57,721 bases of DNA from Chloroflexota bacterium (lineage in GTDB: Bacteria; Chloroflexota; Anaerolineae; DTLA01): NCBI GenBank assembly GCA_014360805.1, contig JACIWU010000011.1, positions 1-57,721 of the forward strand, read 5' to 3'. Made by a program: the position numbers and the translations under genes. The first letter of the stretch is position 1, and each line of letters starts with the position of its first letter. This document shows, one piece after another, positions 24,020 through 32,973 of this stretch. The notes under the pieces were generated by a model. It was not told the DNA's origin. It did not search any database and was given only the letters and a program-made list of their open reading frames with translations.

Positions 24020-27000
24020 CTACCAGCCTCGCGGCGGGATGGCGCGATCGCCGGCCGCTGCGTCCCACCATAGCCCTCTGGACACGAACGGCAGGAATGC
24101 CCTGCGCACCAGGGGCCGCGGCGTGGAGGTTGGCGTCCGCGTCGCCGTAGCCGAAGGCGTTCGCGTGGGAGTCGCGGTGGCGGCCAGAGTGGCCGTTGGC
24201 GTGTTCGTGCGCGTGGCCGTTCGCGTCGCCGTCGGGGTGCTCGTCGGCAACCCCGTAACCGTCGGGACAGGCGTTGATGTTCGCGTGAGTGTCGGCGTCG
24301 GTGTCGGCCCAGGCCAGTAGATGACCGTAACGGTTGCGTCCCCTGGCGCAGGGGTATCGGGGTCGTCGCTGTAACTCACCAGCGTCCCGACGTACAGGAT
24401 CGCCTGATTCACCGCATTCCCCTGCCCCACCGGCCGCACGCGCACATCCAACACGATGGTGGCCGTCTCTCCCGAGTTCAGTGTGTCTATGTACACCTGC
24501 AGCGGGCTGTAGGTCAGCACAATCCCGTGCGACGGCGAAAGGCTCCCAGCCACATACTCCACCTGGGCCGGGAGGTTGTCCACGATCAGCAGGCCATAGG
24601 CTGTCGTCGGCAGGTTGTTGACAATCGTCAGCGTATATCGCAGCGTGTCCCCCGGCGAGGCCATGCCGTTGGAATCCGCGTCATTCACCAGCGCGGCCTG
24701 CTTCCAGAACAGCCCCTGCCACCCAACGCCAGGCGTGGGCGTAAAAGTGGGTGTCGGCGTAAGGGTCGGCGTGGGCGTGTGTGTCCGGGTGGCTGTCGGC
24801 GTCGGCGAGGGCGGCGGCGTCGGATAGACATCCGTGCACGTCGGATCATCCAAAGGCGTGTCGGGGTCATCGGTCAGTTCATCGCAGACGCACTGCTCCT
24901 CCTGGCAGCGAATCGCAACCAGTCCCCTATTGCAAATCCGGTCCACGCCTTCCAGGATAACCACGCGGAACCGAATCGTTACCCCCTGGTACGGCGCCAA
25001 GTCGGCGCGGCAAATGAGCGGTATCTCGCTCACCACTTCCCCCACTGGCTCAATGGACAGGCTTCCGGGCACCAGCAGCGTGCCATCGGGAACTTGATCG
25101 GTGAACGTCATCACCGACGGCAGCGACAGGTTGTTCTGCACCACAATCTCGTACTCAATCGTGTCGCCCGGAGACGGCACGCCGCTTCCATCCGCATCTA
25201 TCACGAGCGAATCCGTCTTCCATGCGCACACATCATCCGTGCAGCCGGGTGGCGGTTCGCGTGTAGGCGTTGCGGTCGCCGTGGCGGTGGCCGTGGTGGT
25301 CGGCGTCGCCGTCGGCGTAATCACGTCAAAGCAGGTGGGGTCGTCATCGTAGGGCGTGTCCGGGTCATCGGTCAGTTCGTCGCAGACGCACTGCTCCACC
25401 TCGCAGCGCGTGGACACAAGTCCCTGATTGCAGATGCGAGTCACCCCGGCCAACACCACAACCCGGAATGTTACGACGAACGACTGGCCCGGCTCCACTG
25501 GCGCCGTGCAGATGATGGGAATCTCGCTCACCACGTGCCCGACCGGGGTAATGGACAAACTGCCGGGGACAAGGGCAGTGCCCGGCGGCACCTGGTCCGT
25601 GAACGTCATCACCGCCGGAATTGGCAGGTTCGTGTGAATGATGATGGTGTACTCAATGACATCGCCGGGCGATGGCAAGCCGTTGTCGTCCACGTCCTCC
25701 GCGATGGCAAAGTATTTCCAGGCGCACACATTTTCCTCACAAACCGGCGGCGGTATCCGCGTGCGCGTCGGCGTGCGGGTCGGCGTGGGCGTCGCCGTGT
25801 TCGTGGGGGTGAACGTGGGCGTCGCCGTTGGGGTTCGCGTGCGCGTCGCCGTGCGGGTCGCCGTGGCCGTCCGCGTCGCCGTCGGGGTCCGCGTATTGGT
25901 ACTGGTGTAGGTCGCCGTTGCCGTGGGCGTCTGCGTCGGCGTGAATGTCGGCGTCGCCGTCGGCGAAGATGTGTACGTGAACGTCGCCGTGAACGTATGC
26001 GTAGGCGTATACGTCGCCGTTGGCGTAAAGGTAGGCGTAGCCGTCGGTGTCGGCGTGGGCGTGAACGTCGGCGTCGCCGTGGGCGTGCTTGTGGGCGTTG
26101 GCGTGGCCGTCGGTGTCGGCGTAGGCGTAAACGTGGGCGTTGACGTCGGCGTGTTCGTGGGCGTGGAGGTCGCGGTCGCCGTCGGTGTGGGCGTAGGCGT
26201 AGGAGTATGCGACGGCGTGGCGGTAAACGTCGGCGTTCCCGTCCGCGTCGCTGTAGGTGTGGCGGTCGCCGTAGGCGTTTGCGTTGCGCTGGGCGTGGGC
26301 GAGGCCGTCGGCGTCGCGGAAGCGGTCGGCGTCTCGGTGACGGTCGCGCTTGGCGTGAATGTTGGCGTGTGCGTCGGCGTATTCGTGTCCGTAGGGGTGG
26401 GCGATGGGGTGAGCGTCGTCGTCGGCGTGGGCGTTTCCGTAGGCAACGGCAGGTCAAAGAAGTACAGACAATCCGAGTGCGTGGGCGCCGGATCACCGAG
26501 AATCTCGTTCGGGGTAATCGGATGCCACATGCTGTTGCCCACCGCCCGCGTGGAGTAGAACCCCACCGGATCCGTTTCCACCACCAGCAGCGTGATGTAC
26601 GGCCACTTGCCCACGAACTCAAAGAACCCGAATTCGTTCGTTACGTCCTCCGCGAGCAGCACCAGTGAGTCATCCGGTAGTTTTTGATAAAGCGTTACGG
26701 TAACCCCTGGGATGGCGATAGGCTCCAACAGGTCCTGCAGCACATATCCCACGATACGGCTATCCACCGCCGTCGCGGTCGGGGTCGGGGTGGGCGCCCG
26801 GCGCACGAAAACCGCCGTGCCCCACGTGCCCGGGGAAGGCAACGTCGCCAAGATGGTCGTGGCATCCACGATGACAGAACCCGGCAGGGTGCTAGATGCG
26901 CTCACCGCGGTGTAACCGTCTCGCATCTGCCATTGGACAATGCGGAAGTAGCCGGACAGCCCCTGCGTGTTCACTTCCAGTGTGAAACTCCCGTCCCACT

Positions 27001-27610
27001 CGGTGCTGGTGATATCCGCAGAAATCTGCCAGGACGAGCCCGTCCACAGGTCTGCCCGCACCGTCCAGCCCGCCAAACCCGTGCCGACCGTATCTTCCAC
27101 ACGCCCTTGGATACGGTACAGCGTAACGACCGACGGCGTTCTGGTCGGCGTGTTCGTGGGGCCAGGCGTATTCGTCCGAGTGCGCGTAGGTGTCGGCGTG
27201 GATGTGGCCTGCACGAGGCGGTCCACAAACGTGGCGCAACTGGGCGGCGGCGACGTAGCCTCTACGCGGTCTGCGTTGATCGTCGTCCAGCCCAAACCCG
27301 AAGCCGAGACCGACACGTAGCCTGGAGGATTGTTCTCGGTAACCGCATACCGCTCATAGTCGGGGCCGGTGTAGATCAGGAGGCGGTTCCCCGTGGAATC
27401 GGTGTAGCCGCTGACCAGAGTGTACCACGTGGTCCCGCTCTTGCCCCAGAGCGTCATCAGCGCGCCGGGGATGCCCGTGCCCGATTCGTCTCGCGCCCAC
27501 GCGCAGACGCTCAGCGAGGGATCTGCACTCGCGGGTGCCCGGTAGAGCAGCGGTGCGAGTACAAGCGCCAAAGCCAAAAGTCCCAACCAGACCCAACGAG
27601 TGCGCACCAT
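24020..27610 (-). CDS. large surface protein: carboxypeptidase-regulatory-like modules, Thr-Pro linkers, three DUF11 domains
   Basis: The protein has 1196 residues. A signal peptide ends near PASADP (residue 30). Three CarboxypepD_reg/SdrB-like modules occupy about 31-120, 165-275 and 285-390. A Thr-Pro linker of roughly 225 residues follows (393-620), then two nearly identical DUF11 modules (about 621-747 and 787-927, both with [29 protein letters not shown]), a third more distant DUF11 (965-1097), another Thr-Pro linker, and the tail [14 protein letters not shown]. That tail resembles the LPxVxR-like ends common on Chloroflexota secreted proteins, possibly a sorting signal (inference). ATG 27608-27610 has GGGAGG upstream. 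Probably an extended cell-surface stalk or adhesin; no catalytic motif. Confidence 0.75.
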   Translation of the reverse strand: MVRTRWVWLGLLALALVLAPLLYRAPASADPSLSVCAWARDESGTGIPGALMTLWGKSGTTWYTLVSGYTDSTGNRLLIYTGPDYERYAVTENNPPGYVSVSASGLGWTTINADRVEATSPPPSCATFVDRLVQATSTPTPTRTRTNTPGPTNTPTRTPSVVTLYRIQGRVEDTVGTGLAGWTVRADLWTGSSWQISADITSTEWDGSFTLEVNTQGLSGYFRIVQWQMRDGYTAVSASSTLPGSVIVDATTILATLPSPGTWGTAVFVRRAPTPTPTATAVDSRIVGYVLQDLLEPIAIPGVTVTLYQKLPDDSLVLLAEDVTNEFGFFEFVGKWPYITLLVVETDPVGFYSTRAVGNSMWHPITPNEILGDPAPTHSDCLYFFDLPLPTETPTPTTTLTPSPTPTDTNTPTHTPTFTPSATVTETPTASATPTASPTPSATQTPTATATPTATRTGTPTFTATPSHTPTPTPTPTATATSTPTNTPTSTPTFTPTPTPTATPTPTSTPTATPTFTPTPTPTATPTFTPTATYTPTHTFTATFTYTSSPTATPTFTPTQTPTATATYTSTNTRTPTATRTATATRTATRTRTPTATPTFTPTNTATPTPTRTPTRTRIPPPVCEENVCAWKYFAIAEDVDDNGLPSPGDVIEYTIIIHTNLPIPAVMTFTDQVPPGTALVPGSLSITPVGHVVSEIPIICTAPVEPGQSFVVTFRVVVLAGVTRICNQGLVSTRCEVEQCVCDELTDDPDTPYDDDPTCFDVITPTATPTTTATATATATPTREPPPGCTDDVCAWKTDSLVIDADGSGVPSPGDTIEYEIVVQNNLSLPSVMTFTDQVPDGTLLVPGSLSIEPVGEVVSEIPLICRADLAPYQGVTIRFRVVILEGVDRICNRGLVAIRCQEEQCVCDELTDDPDTPLDDPTCTDVYPTPPPSPTPTATRTHTPTPTLTPTPTFTPTPGVGWQGLFWKQAALVNDADSNGMASPGDTLRYTLTIVNNLPTTAYGLLIVDNLPAQVEYVAGSLSPSHGIVLTYSPLQVYIDTLNSGETATIVLDVRVRPVGQGNAVNQAILYVGTLVSYSDDPDTPAPGDATVTVIYWPGPTPTPTLTRTSTPVPTVTGLPTSTPTATRTATRTNTPTATLAATATPTRTPSATATRTPTSTPRPLVRRAFLPFVSRGLWWDAAAGDRAIPPRGW
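25750..26440 (-). repeat. low-complexity Thr-Pro coding repeat
   Basis: About 690 bp of 6-base-periodic sequence (GTCGGC/GTGGGC-like on the plus strand) encoding alternating Thr-Pro/Ala-Thr. A shorter run lies at 24130-24310. Such tracts are prone to slippage and misassembly, so length may vary between strains. Confidence 0.8.
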
Positions 27611-27673
27611 GGTAACCTCCCGCAATGCTCACAAACGCGACCAGGGCTCGGCTGCAACCGTTATGTCATGCAC

Positions 27674-27702
27674 AGCATAGCGTATATTTCGGCGCATGTC
27701 AA
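27674..27702 (-). promoter_or_regulatory. sigma70-like promoter of the large surface protein
   Basis: Minus strand TTGACA, 17 bases, TATGCT, 64 bases upstream of the ATG at 27610. Confidence 0.55.
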
Positions 27703-27723
27703 GCCCCCCGTAAGTCGTCAAAT

Positions 27724-27798
27724 TGTTCCGCCTTGTGTTGGCGACCAAGATGCGCCGCACCTATGCCCATGGCGCGGCCAGCAAACTTTGGAACCGAG
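27724..27798 (-). repeat. dispersed repeat family R2, copy B
   Basis: Read on the minus strand it aligns gap-free over 74 bases with copy C (57002-57075), with about 11 differences, nearly all transitions. It ends 31 bases before the selC promoter. Confidence 0.75.
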
Positions 27799-27828
27799 AC
27801 GCAGGTCAAATCGCATCTCCGCTCAAAG

Positions 27829-27857
27829 TTGACGGCGCAGCCATCTTCATATAGACT
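27829..27857 (+). promoter_or_regulatory. promoter of selC
   Basis: TTGACG, 17 bases, TAGACT (or TATAGA at 15). The predicted start falls at the first base of the tRNA. Confidence 0.55.
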
Positions 27858-27864
27858 TACCCGT

Positions 27865-27961
27865 GGGGGTGGTTGAGTCCCGGTGGGCTCCGCGGTCTTC
27901 AAAACCGTCTGTGGGGCGCTGCAGAGGTGTCCCAGGTGGGTTCGACTCCCATCCACTCCCG
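27865..27961 (+). tRNA. selC: tRNA-Sec (anticodon TCA)
   Basis: The sequence folds as bacterial tRNA-Sec. It has an 8-bp acceptor (GGGGGTGG with CCACTCCC, one G-T pair), a 6-bp D stem closing a CGGT loop (GAGTCC/GGGCTC), the anticodon loop CTTCAAA holding TCA, a long variable arm (TGGGGCG...TCCCA), and the T arm GTGGG-TTCGACT-CCCAT. Discriminator G at 27961. The genomic bases after it are CCT, so CCA is not fully encoded. It decodes UGA as selenocysteine with SelA, SelB and SelD, none of which lie in this window. Confidence 0.93.
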
Positions 27962-27976
27962 CCTCGCCGTTGGCAT

Positions 27977-28012
27977 GGGGGCGAGCCTCGGATAGGTCGC
28001 CGCCCCCTTTCT
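27977..28012 (+). terminator. terminator of selC
   Basis: GGGGGCG pairs with CGCCCCC across a 17-base loop, followed by TTTCTTCT, starting 16 bases after the tRNA. Confidence 0.75.
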
Positions 28013-28081
28013 TCTCGTTTCGCCCCTCTCGCCTCGCGCGCACGGGCAGAAATGCGAGTGAAGATTGCCATCCGACTGACC

Positions 28082-28110
28082 TTGCCTTTCACCCACGATG
28101 AGGGTAGAAT
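28082..28110 (+). promoter_or_regulatory. sigma70-like promoter of the isoaspartyl peptidase gene
   Basis: TTGCCT, 17 bases, TAGAAT, 36 bases before the ATG at 28146. Confidence 0.5.
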
Positions 28111-28145
28111 AGCCCCGCAAGATTCCGCATCGGGAGAAGCGCGAC

Positions 28146-29072
28146 ATGACCCTGGCGATAATCGTACACGGCGGAGCGTGGGCCATCCCCGACGATCAGG
28201 TGGACGCCCATGCGCGTGGCTGCCTGGCCGCCCTGCGCACCGGCTGGGCCATTTTACGCGAGGGCGGCTCGGCGCTGGACGCCGTAGAGGCCGCCATTCG
28301 CATCATGGAAGATGATCCCATCTTTGACGCCGGCAAAGGCTCGTGCCTGACACAGGACGGCGAGGTGGAACTGGACGCCAGCCTCATGGACGGCGAGACG
28401 CTGAACGTCGGCGCGGTAGCCTGTGTGAAGCACATCGCCCAACCGATTCACCTGGCGCGCCTGGTCATGGGAAGCCCCCACGTGCTGCTCGTCGGCGAGG
28501 GCGCCGAACGCTTCGCCGAACAACACGGCATGGCGCTGTGTGCAACCGAAGATCTCATCGTGGACCGCGAGCGGGCCATCTGGGAGGAATTCCGGCGACA
28601 AGGGCACACGCGCCTGGGCGATGTCTTTGAAGCGCGCCACGACACGGTCGGCGCGGTGGCACTGGATGCTTCAGGGAACATCGCCGCCGGACTCTCCACC
28701 GGCGGCACGCCCAACAAACTGCCCGGCCGCGTGGGCGATGTCCCGCAAATAGGCTGCGGTTTCTACGCCGACAACGCCGTCGGCGGCGTAGCCTGCACCG
28801 GCTTGGGCGAGGCCATCGCCCGCATGGCACTGGCCCAGCGGGCTATCCATCTGCTCCAAGCGGGCCTGGCGCCCCAACAAGCCGCCGAGCGCGCCATCCA
28901 AATGCTGGCCACTCGCGTAGGCGGCTCCGCCGGACTGATCATCCTGGATCACCTGGGCCGCGTCGGCTTTGACTACAACACCAAACGCATGGCCCGCGCC
29001 TTCCTCACGGATGGCATGGCCGCCCCCTACGTCGCCGTGGACCGCACCCAATGGCAAGGAGCACGAAGATAG
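28146..29072 (+). CDS. isoaspartyl peptidase / L-asparaginase (Ntn hydrolase)
   Basis: The protein has 308 residues of the plant-type asparaginase family: IIVHGGAWAIPD start, DPIFDAGKGSCLTQDGEVELDA-type segment (residues 60-80), and the self-cleavage site HDTVGAVALD, where Thr becomes the new N-terminal nucleophile (about residue 165). The downstream STGGTPNKLPGRVGD and TGLGE motifs complete the site. It splits isoaspartyl dipeptides from damaged proteins and/or asparagine. The ATG at 28146 has GGGAGAAG upstream. The glycosyltransferase gene follows after 5 bases and the CAP lipoprotein gene overlaps that in turn, so the three form an operon. Confidence 0.92.
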   Translation: MTLAIIVHGGAWAIPDDQVDAHARGCLAALRTGWAILREGGSALDAVEAAIRIMEDDPIFDAGKGSCLTQDGEVELDASLMDGETLNVGAVACVKHIAQPIHLARLVMGSPHVLLVGEGAERFAEQHGMALCATEDLIVDRERAIWEEFRRQGHTRLGDVFEARHDTVGAVALDASGNIAAGLSTGGTPNKLPGRVGDVPQIGCGFYADNAVGGVACTGLGEAIARMALAQRAIHLLQAGLAPQQAAERAIQMLATRVGGSAGLIILDHLGRVGFDYNTKRMARAFLTDGMAAPYVAVDRTQWQGARR

Positions 29073-29077
29073 ACGCT

Positions 29078-30280
29078 ATGCCGAAAACACCCGATGCCCC
29101 TCTGCGCATCTGCATGATCACCGACTGCTACCCGCCCAGCATCGGCGGCATTGAGAATCACGTGTACGCCCTGTCGCGTGAACTGGCCCGGCTAGGCCAT
29201 CGGGTAACCGTGGTTACGCACAGGGAGGTCTATCCCCGCAAGGGCCGTGCGGCGCCAGTTGTCATCCCAACGGACGTGGAAGTCATCCGCCTTCGCGGGC
29301 TGACGCTGCGCCTCCCGGACGGCTCCGACCCCGCCCTGGACCCTTCCATGATTGCCCAGTTGGGACGCCTTCTGGCCGAGCGCGAGTTTGACATCGTTCA
29401 CGGCCACACGGTGGAAAGCCCCTTCGTTCTCGCGCTGATGCGCAAGGCGGCCCGCATGGGCTTCCCTACCATCATCACCAAGCACTCCATGGTGGAGAGG
29501 CCCAAGCGACCACCCCTTGTCGGGGGCATTATGCGAGCCTGGATGACCGCCATCGTCAACCAGTTCACAGCCTACATCGCGGTCAGCGAGCCTGCGGCAC
29601 AGGAGTTGAGGAAGAGCAAGAGCAAGGCCTTCGTCATCCACAATGCCATTGACATGAATCTGTTCCGGCCTGACGCGGCCCTTCGGGCAACGGCGCGCGC
29701 ATCCCTCGGCTTCAGCGACCAGCACATCGTCATCGGGTTTCTGTCGCGATTTGTGCCGAGCAAGGGCATCTTGGAACTCGTGCGAGTCGGCGAGCATCTG
29801 GCGGAACAAGATCCCCTTCTTCGCTTCCTCCTCGTCGGCGGCGGCCCTCTGAAGGAACGTGCCGAGCAGGAAGTCTTGAAAAACGGCCTGGCAGACCGCT
29901 TCCATTTCGTTGGCTTCCAGGCCTGGGCGCAGACTCCCGCCTACCTCAACGCCATGGACATCTTCGCCTTCCCAAGCCAAAGCGAGGGGTTTGGCATGGC
30001 GTTGCTGGAAGCCATGGCTTGTGGCTTGCCTGCGGTAACCACGGACCGGACAGGCACGCAGGACATTGTGCGCCCCGGCGAGACGGCGCTTGTCGCAGAC
30101 TCCACCGAAGACCTGGAGAGACATCTGGCGCTCCTCATCAGCGACGAGGCGCTGCGACAACGGCTGGGCGCTGCGGCTCGCCGCGCCGTAGAGCAGAGCA
30201 TGGACTGGACCGCCGTAGCGTGGCAAACTGCCGAGGCTTACCGCGAAACCATCGCGCTCAAGCGAGGAGTACCTTCATGA
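29078..30280 (+). CDS. GT4-family glycosyltransferase
   Basis: The protein has 400 residues of the GT-B fold: N-domain CMITDCYPPSIGGIENHVY, HGHTVESPF, ITKHSM; C-domain IGFLSRFVPSKGILELV (donor-binding region), and the E-x7-E motif region in FPSQSEGFGMALLEAMACGLP. It transfers a sugar from a nucleotide-sugar to a lipid, glycan or small molecule in the cytoplasm; acceptor unknown. The ATG at 29078 begins just after the asparaginase stop. An ATG 27 bases earlier would overlap that gene and is also possible. The stop overlaps the next gene's ATG (ATGA), showing coupling to the CAP lipoprotein. Confidence 0.88.
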   Translation: MPKTPDAPLRICMITDCYPPSIGGIENHVYALSRELARLGHRVTVVTHREVYPRKGRAAPVVIPTDVEVIRLRGLTLRLPDGSDPALDPSMIAQLGRLLAEREFDIVHGHTVESPFVLALMRKAARMGFPTIITKHSMVERPKRPPLVGGIMRAWMTAIVNQFTAYIAVSEPAAQELRKSKSKAFVIHNAIDMNLFRPDAALRATARASLGFSDQHIVIGFLSRFVPSKGILELVRVGEHLAEQDPLLRFLLVGGGPLKERAEQEVLKNGLADRFHFVGFQAWAQTPAYLNAMDIFAFPSQSEGFGMALLEAMACGLPAVTTDRTGTQDIVRPGETALVADSTEDLERHLALLISDEALRQRLGAAARRAVEQSMDWTAVAWQTAEAYRETIALKRGVPS

Positions 30281-31281
30281 GATTCCATACCGCACGCGCA
30301 GTCCTCATAGCCGGTGCGGCAATGCTCATCCTGCTGTCGGCCTGCGCCCCGCGCACTCCACGGCCAGCCGCGCCTACAATGGCCGCCCCCGGCCCCTCAA
30401 TCACGCGAGCCGCCCGAACCAGCACTGCGCCGGCATCCCGCACTCCGCGGCCTACAAACATGCTCGTGCCCACGTTGACGCCGCAACCCACGCGCACGCC
30501 CACGCCGAAACCCGACTTGTCGGCCGCGGCCCGCTACATGATGGAACTGGTCAACCGAGACCGCCAGGCCGCGGGCCTTTCGTCCGTCCAATGGGACGAA
30601 ACCGCCGCACGCGCCGCCCAAGCCCACGCCGAAGAAATGGCCACCTATGGGTACCTGAGCCATTGGAATCTGGCAGGACACGGCCCCGAGCACCGCTATT
30701 CCTTCGCGGGCGGGCGAGACGCCGTCCGCGAAAACGTGTACAGTTACTATCAGCGATACTCCACCGGTGCAGGAATCCCCATCCAGGACTGGAAGGCCAT
30801 CGTGGAGCAAGCCGAGCAGGCGCTGATGGAGAGCCCAGGCCACCGCGACAACATCCTGCAATCCTCGCACACCCATGTCGGAATCGGCATTGGGTACAAC
30901 CCCGCGCAAGGGGAGATAAGAATTGTCCAGGAATTCGTGGACCGCTACGTGGTTCTGGACCCGGCGCCCGAGTCCGTAAACCGCGGCGAGAGCGTACAAG
31001 TTTCGGGCAGAATACTCCCCGGCGTCTCGTCCCCGCTTATCAATCTCGCCTACGAGCCATTTCCCACGCCGATGAGCGTCGCGGACCTAAACCAGACTTC
31101 CACCTACACGTCCCGTGCCGAGGTGTTCCAAGCGATGGCGCCCCGCGTTCAGGGAGACCGCTTCTCGGCGACCATCCGCATCGCCGAGACGGACAAGCCG
31201 GGGCTGTACCATGTGCGCGTCTGGGCGGCGCAGGGCGGCGAGCACATCTTCGTGGGCAACATCATCCTGACGGTGCGCTGA
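30277..31281 (+). CDS. CAP/SCP-domain lipoprotein (YkwD-like)
   Basis: The protein has 334 residues with a lipoprotein signal ending LLSAC (Cys23), a Thr/Pro/Ala linker to about residue 80, and a CAP domain at about 85-225: LVNRDRQAAGLSSVQWDETAARAAQAH, GYLSHWN (His of the CAP cavity), and SPGHRDNIL. The last 110 residues form a beta-rich extension with no named family. CAP proteins are extracellular; in bacteria their activity is mostly unknown. ATG 30277 overlaps the upstream stop by 4 bases and has AGGAG before it. It is convergent with the metallopeptidase gene (1-base gap). Confidence 0.88.
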   Translation: MRFHTARAVLIAGAAMLILLSACAPRTPRPAAPTMAAPGPSITRAARTSTAPASRTPRPTNMLVPTLTPQPTRTPTPKPDLSAAARYMMELVNRDRQAAGLSSVQWDETAARAAQAHAEEMATYGYLSHWNLAGHGPEHRYSFAGGRDAVRENVYSYYQRYSTGAGIPIQDWKAIVEQAEQALMESPGHRDNILQSSHTHVGIGIGYNPAQGEIRIVQEFVDRYVVLDPAPESVNRGESVQVSGRILPGVSSPLINLAYEPFPTPMSVADLNQTSTYTSRAEVFQAMAPRVQGDRFSATIRIAETDKPGLYHVRVWAAQGGEHIFVGNIILTVR

Positions 31282-31282
31282 T

Positions 31283-31663
31283 TCAGTACGCCCCAATCTC
31301 CCGCAGCCGCTCGTCCGAGATGCCGAAATGATGGGCAATCTCGTGCAGAACGGTATGCGCTATGGTTTTGCGGACTTCCTCCGTAGTGCGGCATGCCATA
31401 AGGATGGGTTCCCGGAACAGCGTGATGCGGTCGGGCATGACCATATTGTACCCCGAAGTCCTGCCCGTCAGTGGAACGCCCTCGTAAAGTCCGAAAAGAA
31501 GCATGCCGCGCCTAACTCCACCCGCGCGAAGTTGCGCCCGCGTCGGATAGTCTTCCACCATCACGGCCACGTTGTCCAATTTATCGCGGATTTCGTCGGG
31601 CAGCGACTCCAGCGCCTGCACCACCAGTTCATCAAAGGTTTCCGGGCTGATTCGCAAAGGCAT
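31283..31663 (-). CDS. minimal zincin metallopeptidase family protein
   Basis: The protein has 126 residues. The zinc motif HEIAH is in TVLHEIAHHFGISDERLREIG near the C-terminus, with the third ligand probably the downstream acidic or His residue as in the DUF1025-type zincins. The N-terminal half (FDELVVQALESLPDEIRDKLDNVAVMVED) is the family's usual opening. Such proteins lack a signal peptide and act in the cytoplasm; substrates are unknown. ATG 31661-31663 is chosen over one two codons earlier because AGGGA is spaced 7 bases from it. It lies 33 bases downstream of tpx on the same strand. Confidence 0.85.
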   Translation of the reverse strand: MPLRISPETFDELVVQALESLPDEIRDKLDNVAVMVEDYPTRAQLRAGGVRRGMLLFGLYEGVPLTGRTSGYNMVMPDRITLFREPILMACRTTEEVRKTIAHTVLHEIAHHFGISDERLREIGAY

Positions 31664-31696
31664 GTGCATCCCTGCGGAGAACAGACTACCGCTATT

Positions 31697-32212
31697 CTAC
31701 AGGATTCTCTTCAGCGCGTCCAGCGCCGCCTCGTAGTCGGGTTCCTGCCCCAAGTCCGGCATAATCTGCACGTATCGCACGATATCCTGCTCGTCCACGA
31801 TGAAGATGCTCCGCGCGAGGAGCCTCTTCTCCTTGATGAGCACGCCATACGCCAAGCCGAAGTTGGTATCGTAGTGATCGGAAAGCGTCTGCAGCCTGTC
31901 CACGCCGGCCGCCCCGCACCACCGCTTCTGCGCGAACGGCAAGTCCACGCTCACCGTCAGAATCCGCACCTTGTCGCCGAGTTTGTCGGCCTCGGCGTTG
32001 AATCGGCGGGTCTGCAAGTCGCACACCCGCGTGTCCAGCGACGGCACCACGCTGATAAGCCGCACCTTGCCCGCCGTATCCGCCAGGGTAACCGGATGCC
32101 CATCGTTGTCCAGCAGTCGGAAGTCAGGAGCCTTCTGGCCCACCACCACTGGCGAGCCGACCAACGTCAGCGGCTGCCCTCCAGCCTTCACAACTCCGTA
32201 GCGTTCCTCCAT
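31697..32212 (-). CDS. tpx: thiol peroxidase (Tpx-type peroxiredoxin)
   Basis: The protein has 171 residues of thioredoxin fold: KAPDFRLLDNDGHPVTL, peroxidatic Cys in PSLDTRVCDLQT, and the Tpx resolving Cys in KRWCGAAGV. It reduces hydroperoxides at the cost of thioredoxin, as an atypical 2-Cys enzyme. ATG 32210-32212 has GAGGAGGGAG upstream. It is divergent from a 2[4Fe-4S] ferredoxin gene, with a 14-bp palindrome in the shared control region (32274-32287). This suggests redox-linked control (inference). No Sec codon is used at the active site even though selC is nearby. Confidence 0.93.
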   Translation of the reverse strand: MEERYGVVKAGGQPLTLVGSPVVVGQKAPDFRLLDNDGHPVTLADTAGKVRLISVVPSLDTRVCDLQTRRFNAEADKLGDKVRILTVSVDLPFAQKRWCGAAGVDRLQTLSDHYDTNFGLAYGVLIKEKRLLARSIFIVDEQDIVRYVQIMPDLGQEPDYEAALDALKRIL

Positions 32213-32273
32213 AGAATCTCCCTCCTCACAAACGGATCTGGACATATCCTAGCACAGCCGAGCATCTCGCGCT

Positions 32274-32287
32274 ATGACCTGGGTCAT
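32274..32287. promoter_or_regulatory. 14-bp palindrome, candidate operator between tpx and ferredoxin
   Basis: ATGACC-TG-GGTCAT, perfect 6+2+6 symmetry, 62 bases upstream of tpx and 31 bases upstream of the ferredoxin -35 box. Confidence 0.45.
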
Positions 32288-32317
32288 GGAAGCGGCTTAT
32301 CAACTTCCAACGAGTTT

Positions 32318-32345
32318 TTGACGAATTTCACGAATCGCATATAGT
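32318..32345 (+). promoter_or_regulatory. sigma70-like promoter of the ferredoxin gene
   Basis: TTGACG, 16 bases, TATAGT, about 58 bases upstream of the ATG at 32404. Confidence 0.6.
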
Positions 32346-32403
32346 AGTGCCGAATTGCACGATTGCGGAAGGCCGAAATCCAACAAAAACAAGGAGTGTT
32401 CAC

Positions 32404-32577
32404 ATGGCTCACAAAATTGACCCCGAACTGTGTATCTCTTGTGGCGCATGCGCCGCGGTTTGCCCCGAAGAGGCCATCACCGAAGGCGACGAATCCTACG
32501 TGATTGACCCCGAGAAGTGCGCAGACTGCGGCACGTGCGTGGATGAGTGCCCGCAGGAGGCCATTTCCGAAGCATAA
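32404..32577 (+). CDS. 2[4Fe-4S] ferredoxin
   Basis: A 57-residue clostridial-type ferredoxin with two CxxCxxCxxxC clusters: CISCGACAAVCP (residues 10-21) and CADCGTCVDECP (39-50). It is a small, acidic, low-potential electron carrier in the cytoplasm of anaerobes. ATG 32404 has AGGAG 7 bases upstream. It is monocistronic, with a strong promoter and a strong terminator, which suggests high expression. Confidence 0.96.
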   Translation: MAHKIDPELCISCGACAAVCPEEAITEGDESYVIDPEKCADCGTCVDECPQEAISEA

Positions 32578-32596
32578 CGGCACATCCCAAACCACG

Positions 32597-32630
32597 AAGC
32601 CGAGGATTACCGTCCTCGGCTTTTCTTTTT
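32597..32630 (+). terminator. rho-independent terminator of the ferredoxin gene
   Basis: A 10-bp stem AAGCCGAGGA/TCCTCGGCTT with a 6-base loop, followed by TTCTTTTT, 19 bases after the stop. Confidence 0.93.
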
Positions 32631-32705
32631 GCAAGGCGCGCAACTTCGGAGAATGACCCGTGTTGTGAAAAAATAGAAATCCAAATCAGATGGGGAGGAA
32701 TGGCA

Positions 32706-32921
32706 ATGGACTTCGTAGGCTTCATGAGCAGCACTGCAGGACGCGCATTGCGGATCGTAGTGGGCGCAATTCTTGTCGTGTTGGCGCTCTTCGGCCCCAA
32801 CTGGAGCACGGCGCTGGAGGTCATCCTCCTGCTGCTGGGCATCCTGTTCATCGTGGTTGGGGCGCTGAACCTGTGCCTGCTGGCCCCCTTGTTCGGCAAG
32901 CCCATCAAGGGCGGCAAATAA
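32706..32921 (+). CDS. small membrane protein (DUF2892-like)
   Basis: The protein has 71 residues with two membrane spans (about 15-33 and 38-60) and an amphipathic start GFMSSTAGRALRIVVGAILV, typical of the YgaP-type DUF2892 inner-membrane family (two helices, glycine-rich). Function unknown; in other proteins the domain is fused to rhodanese. ATG 32706 is chosen over one two codons earlier because GGGGAGG is then spaced 8 bases. No promoter is obvious between it and the ferredoxin terminator. It is convergent with the Nudix gene. Confidence 0.65.
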   Translation: MDFVGFMSSTAGRALRIVVGAILVVLALFGPNWSTALEVILLLLGILFIVVGALNLCLLAPLFGKPIKGGK

Positions 32922-32973
32922 CCCTACAACACGACGATCTCGGAGTACCACCGGGCCCGGCATCAGCGCCGGG

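Noticed and set aside
24527-26143. Arg-rich 538-residue plus-strand ORF
   Set aside because: Composition is driven by the GC-rich antisense of Thr-Pro and DUF11 coding sequence; no domain or start signal.
25923-26558. Plus-strand ORF encoding alternating Val-Gly repeats
   Set aside because: It is the exact antisense of the Thr-Pro linker of the large surface protein, with no ribosome site or start context.
31697-32212. tpx as a selenoprotein because selC is nearby
   Set aside because: The active-site codon is a normal Cys codon (DTRVCD) and the frame has no internal UGA.
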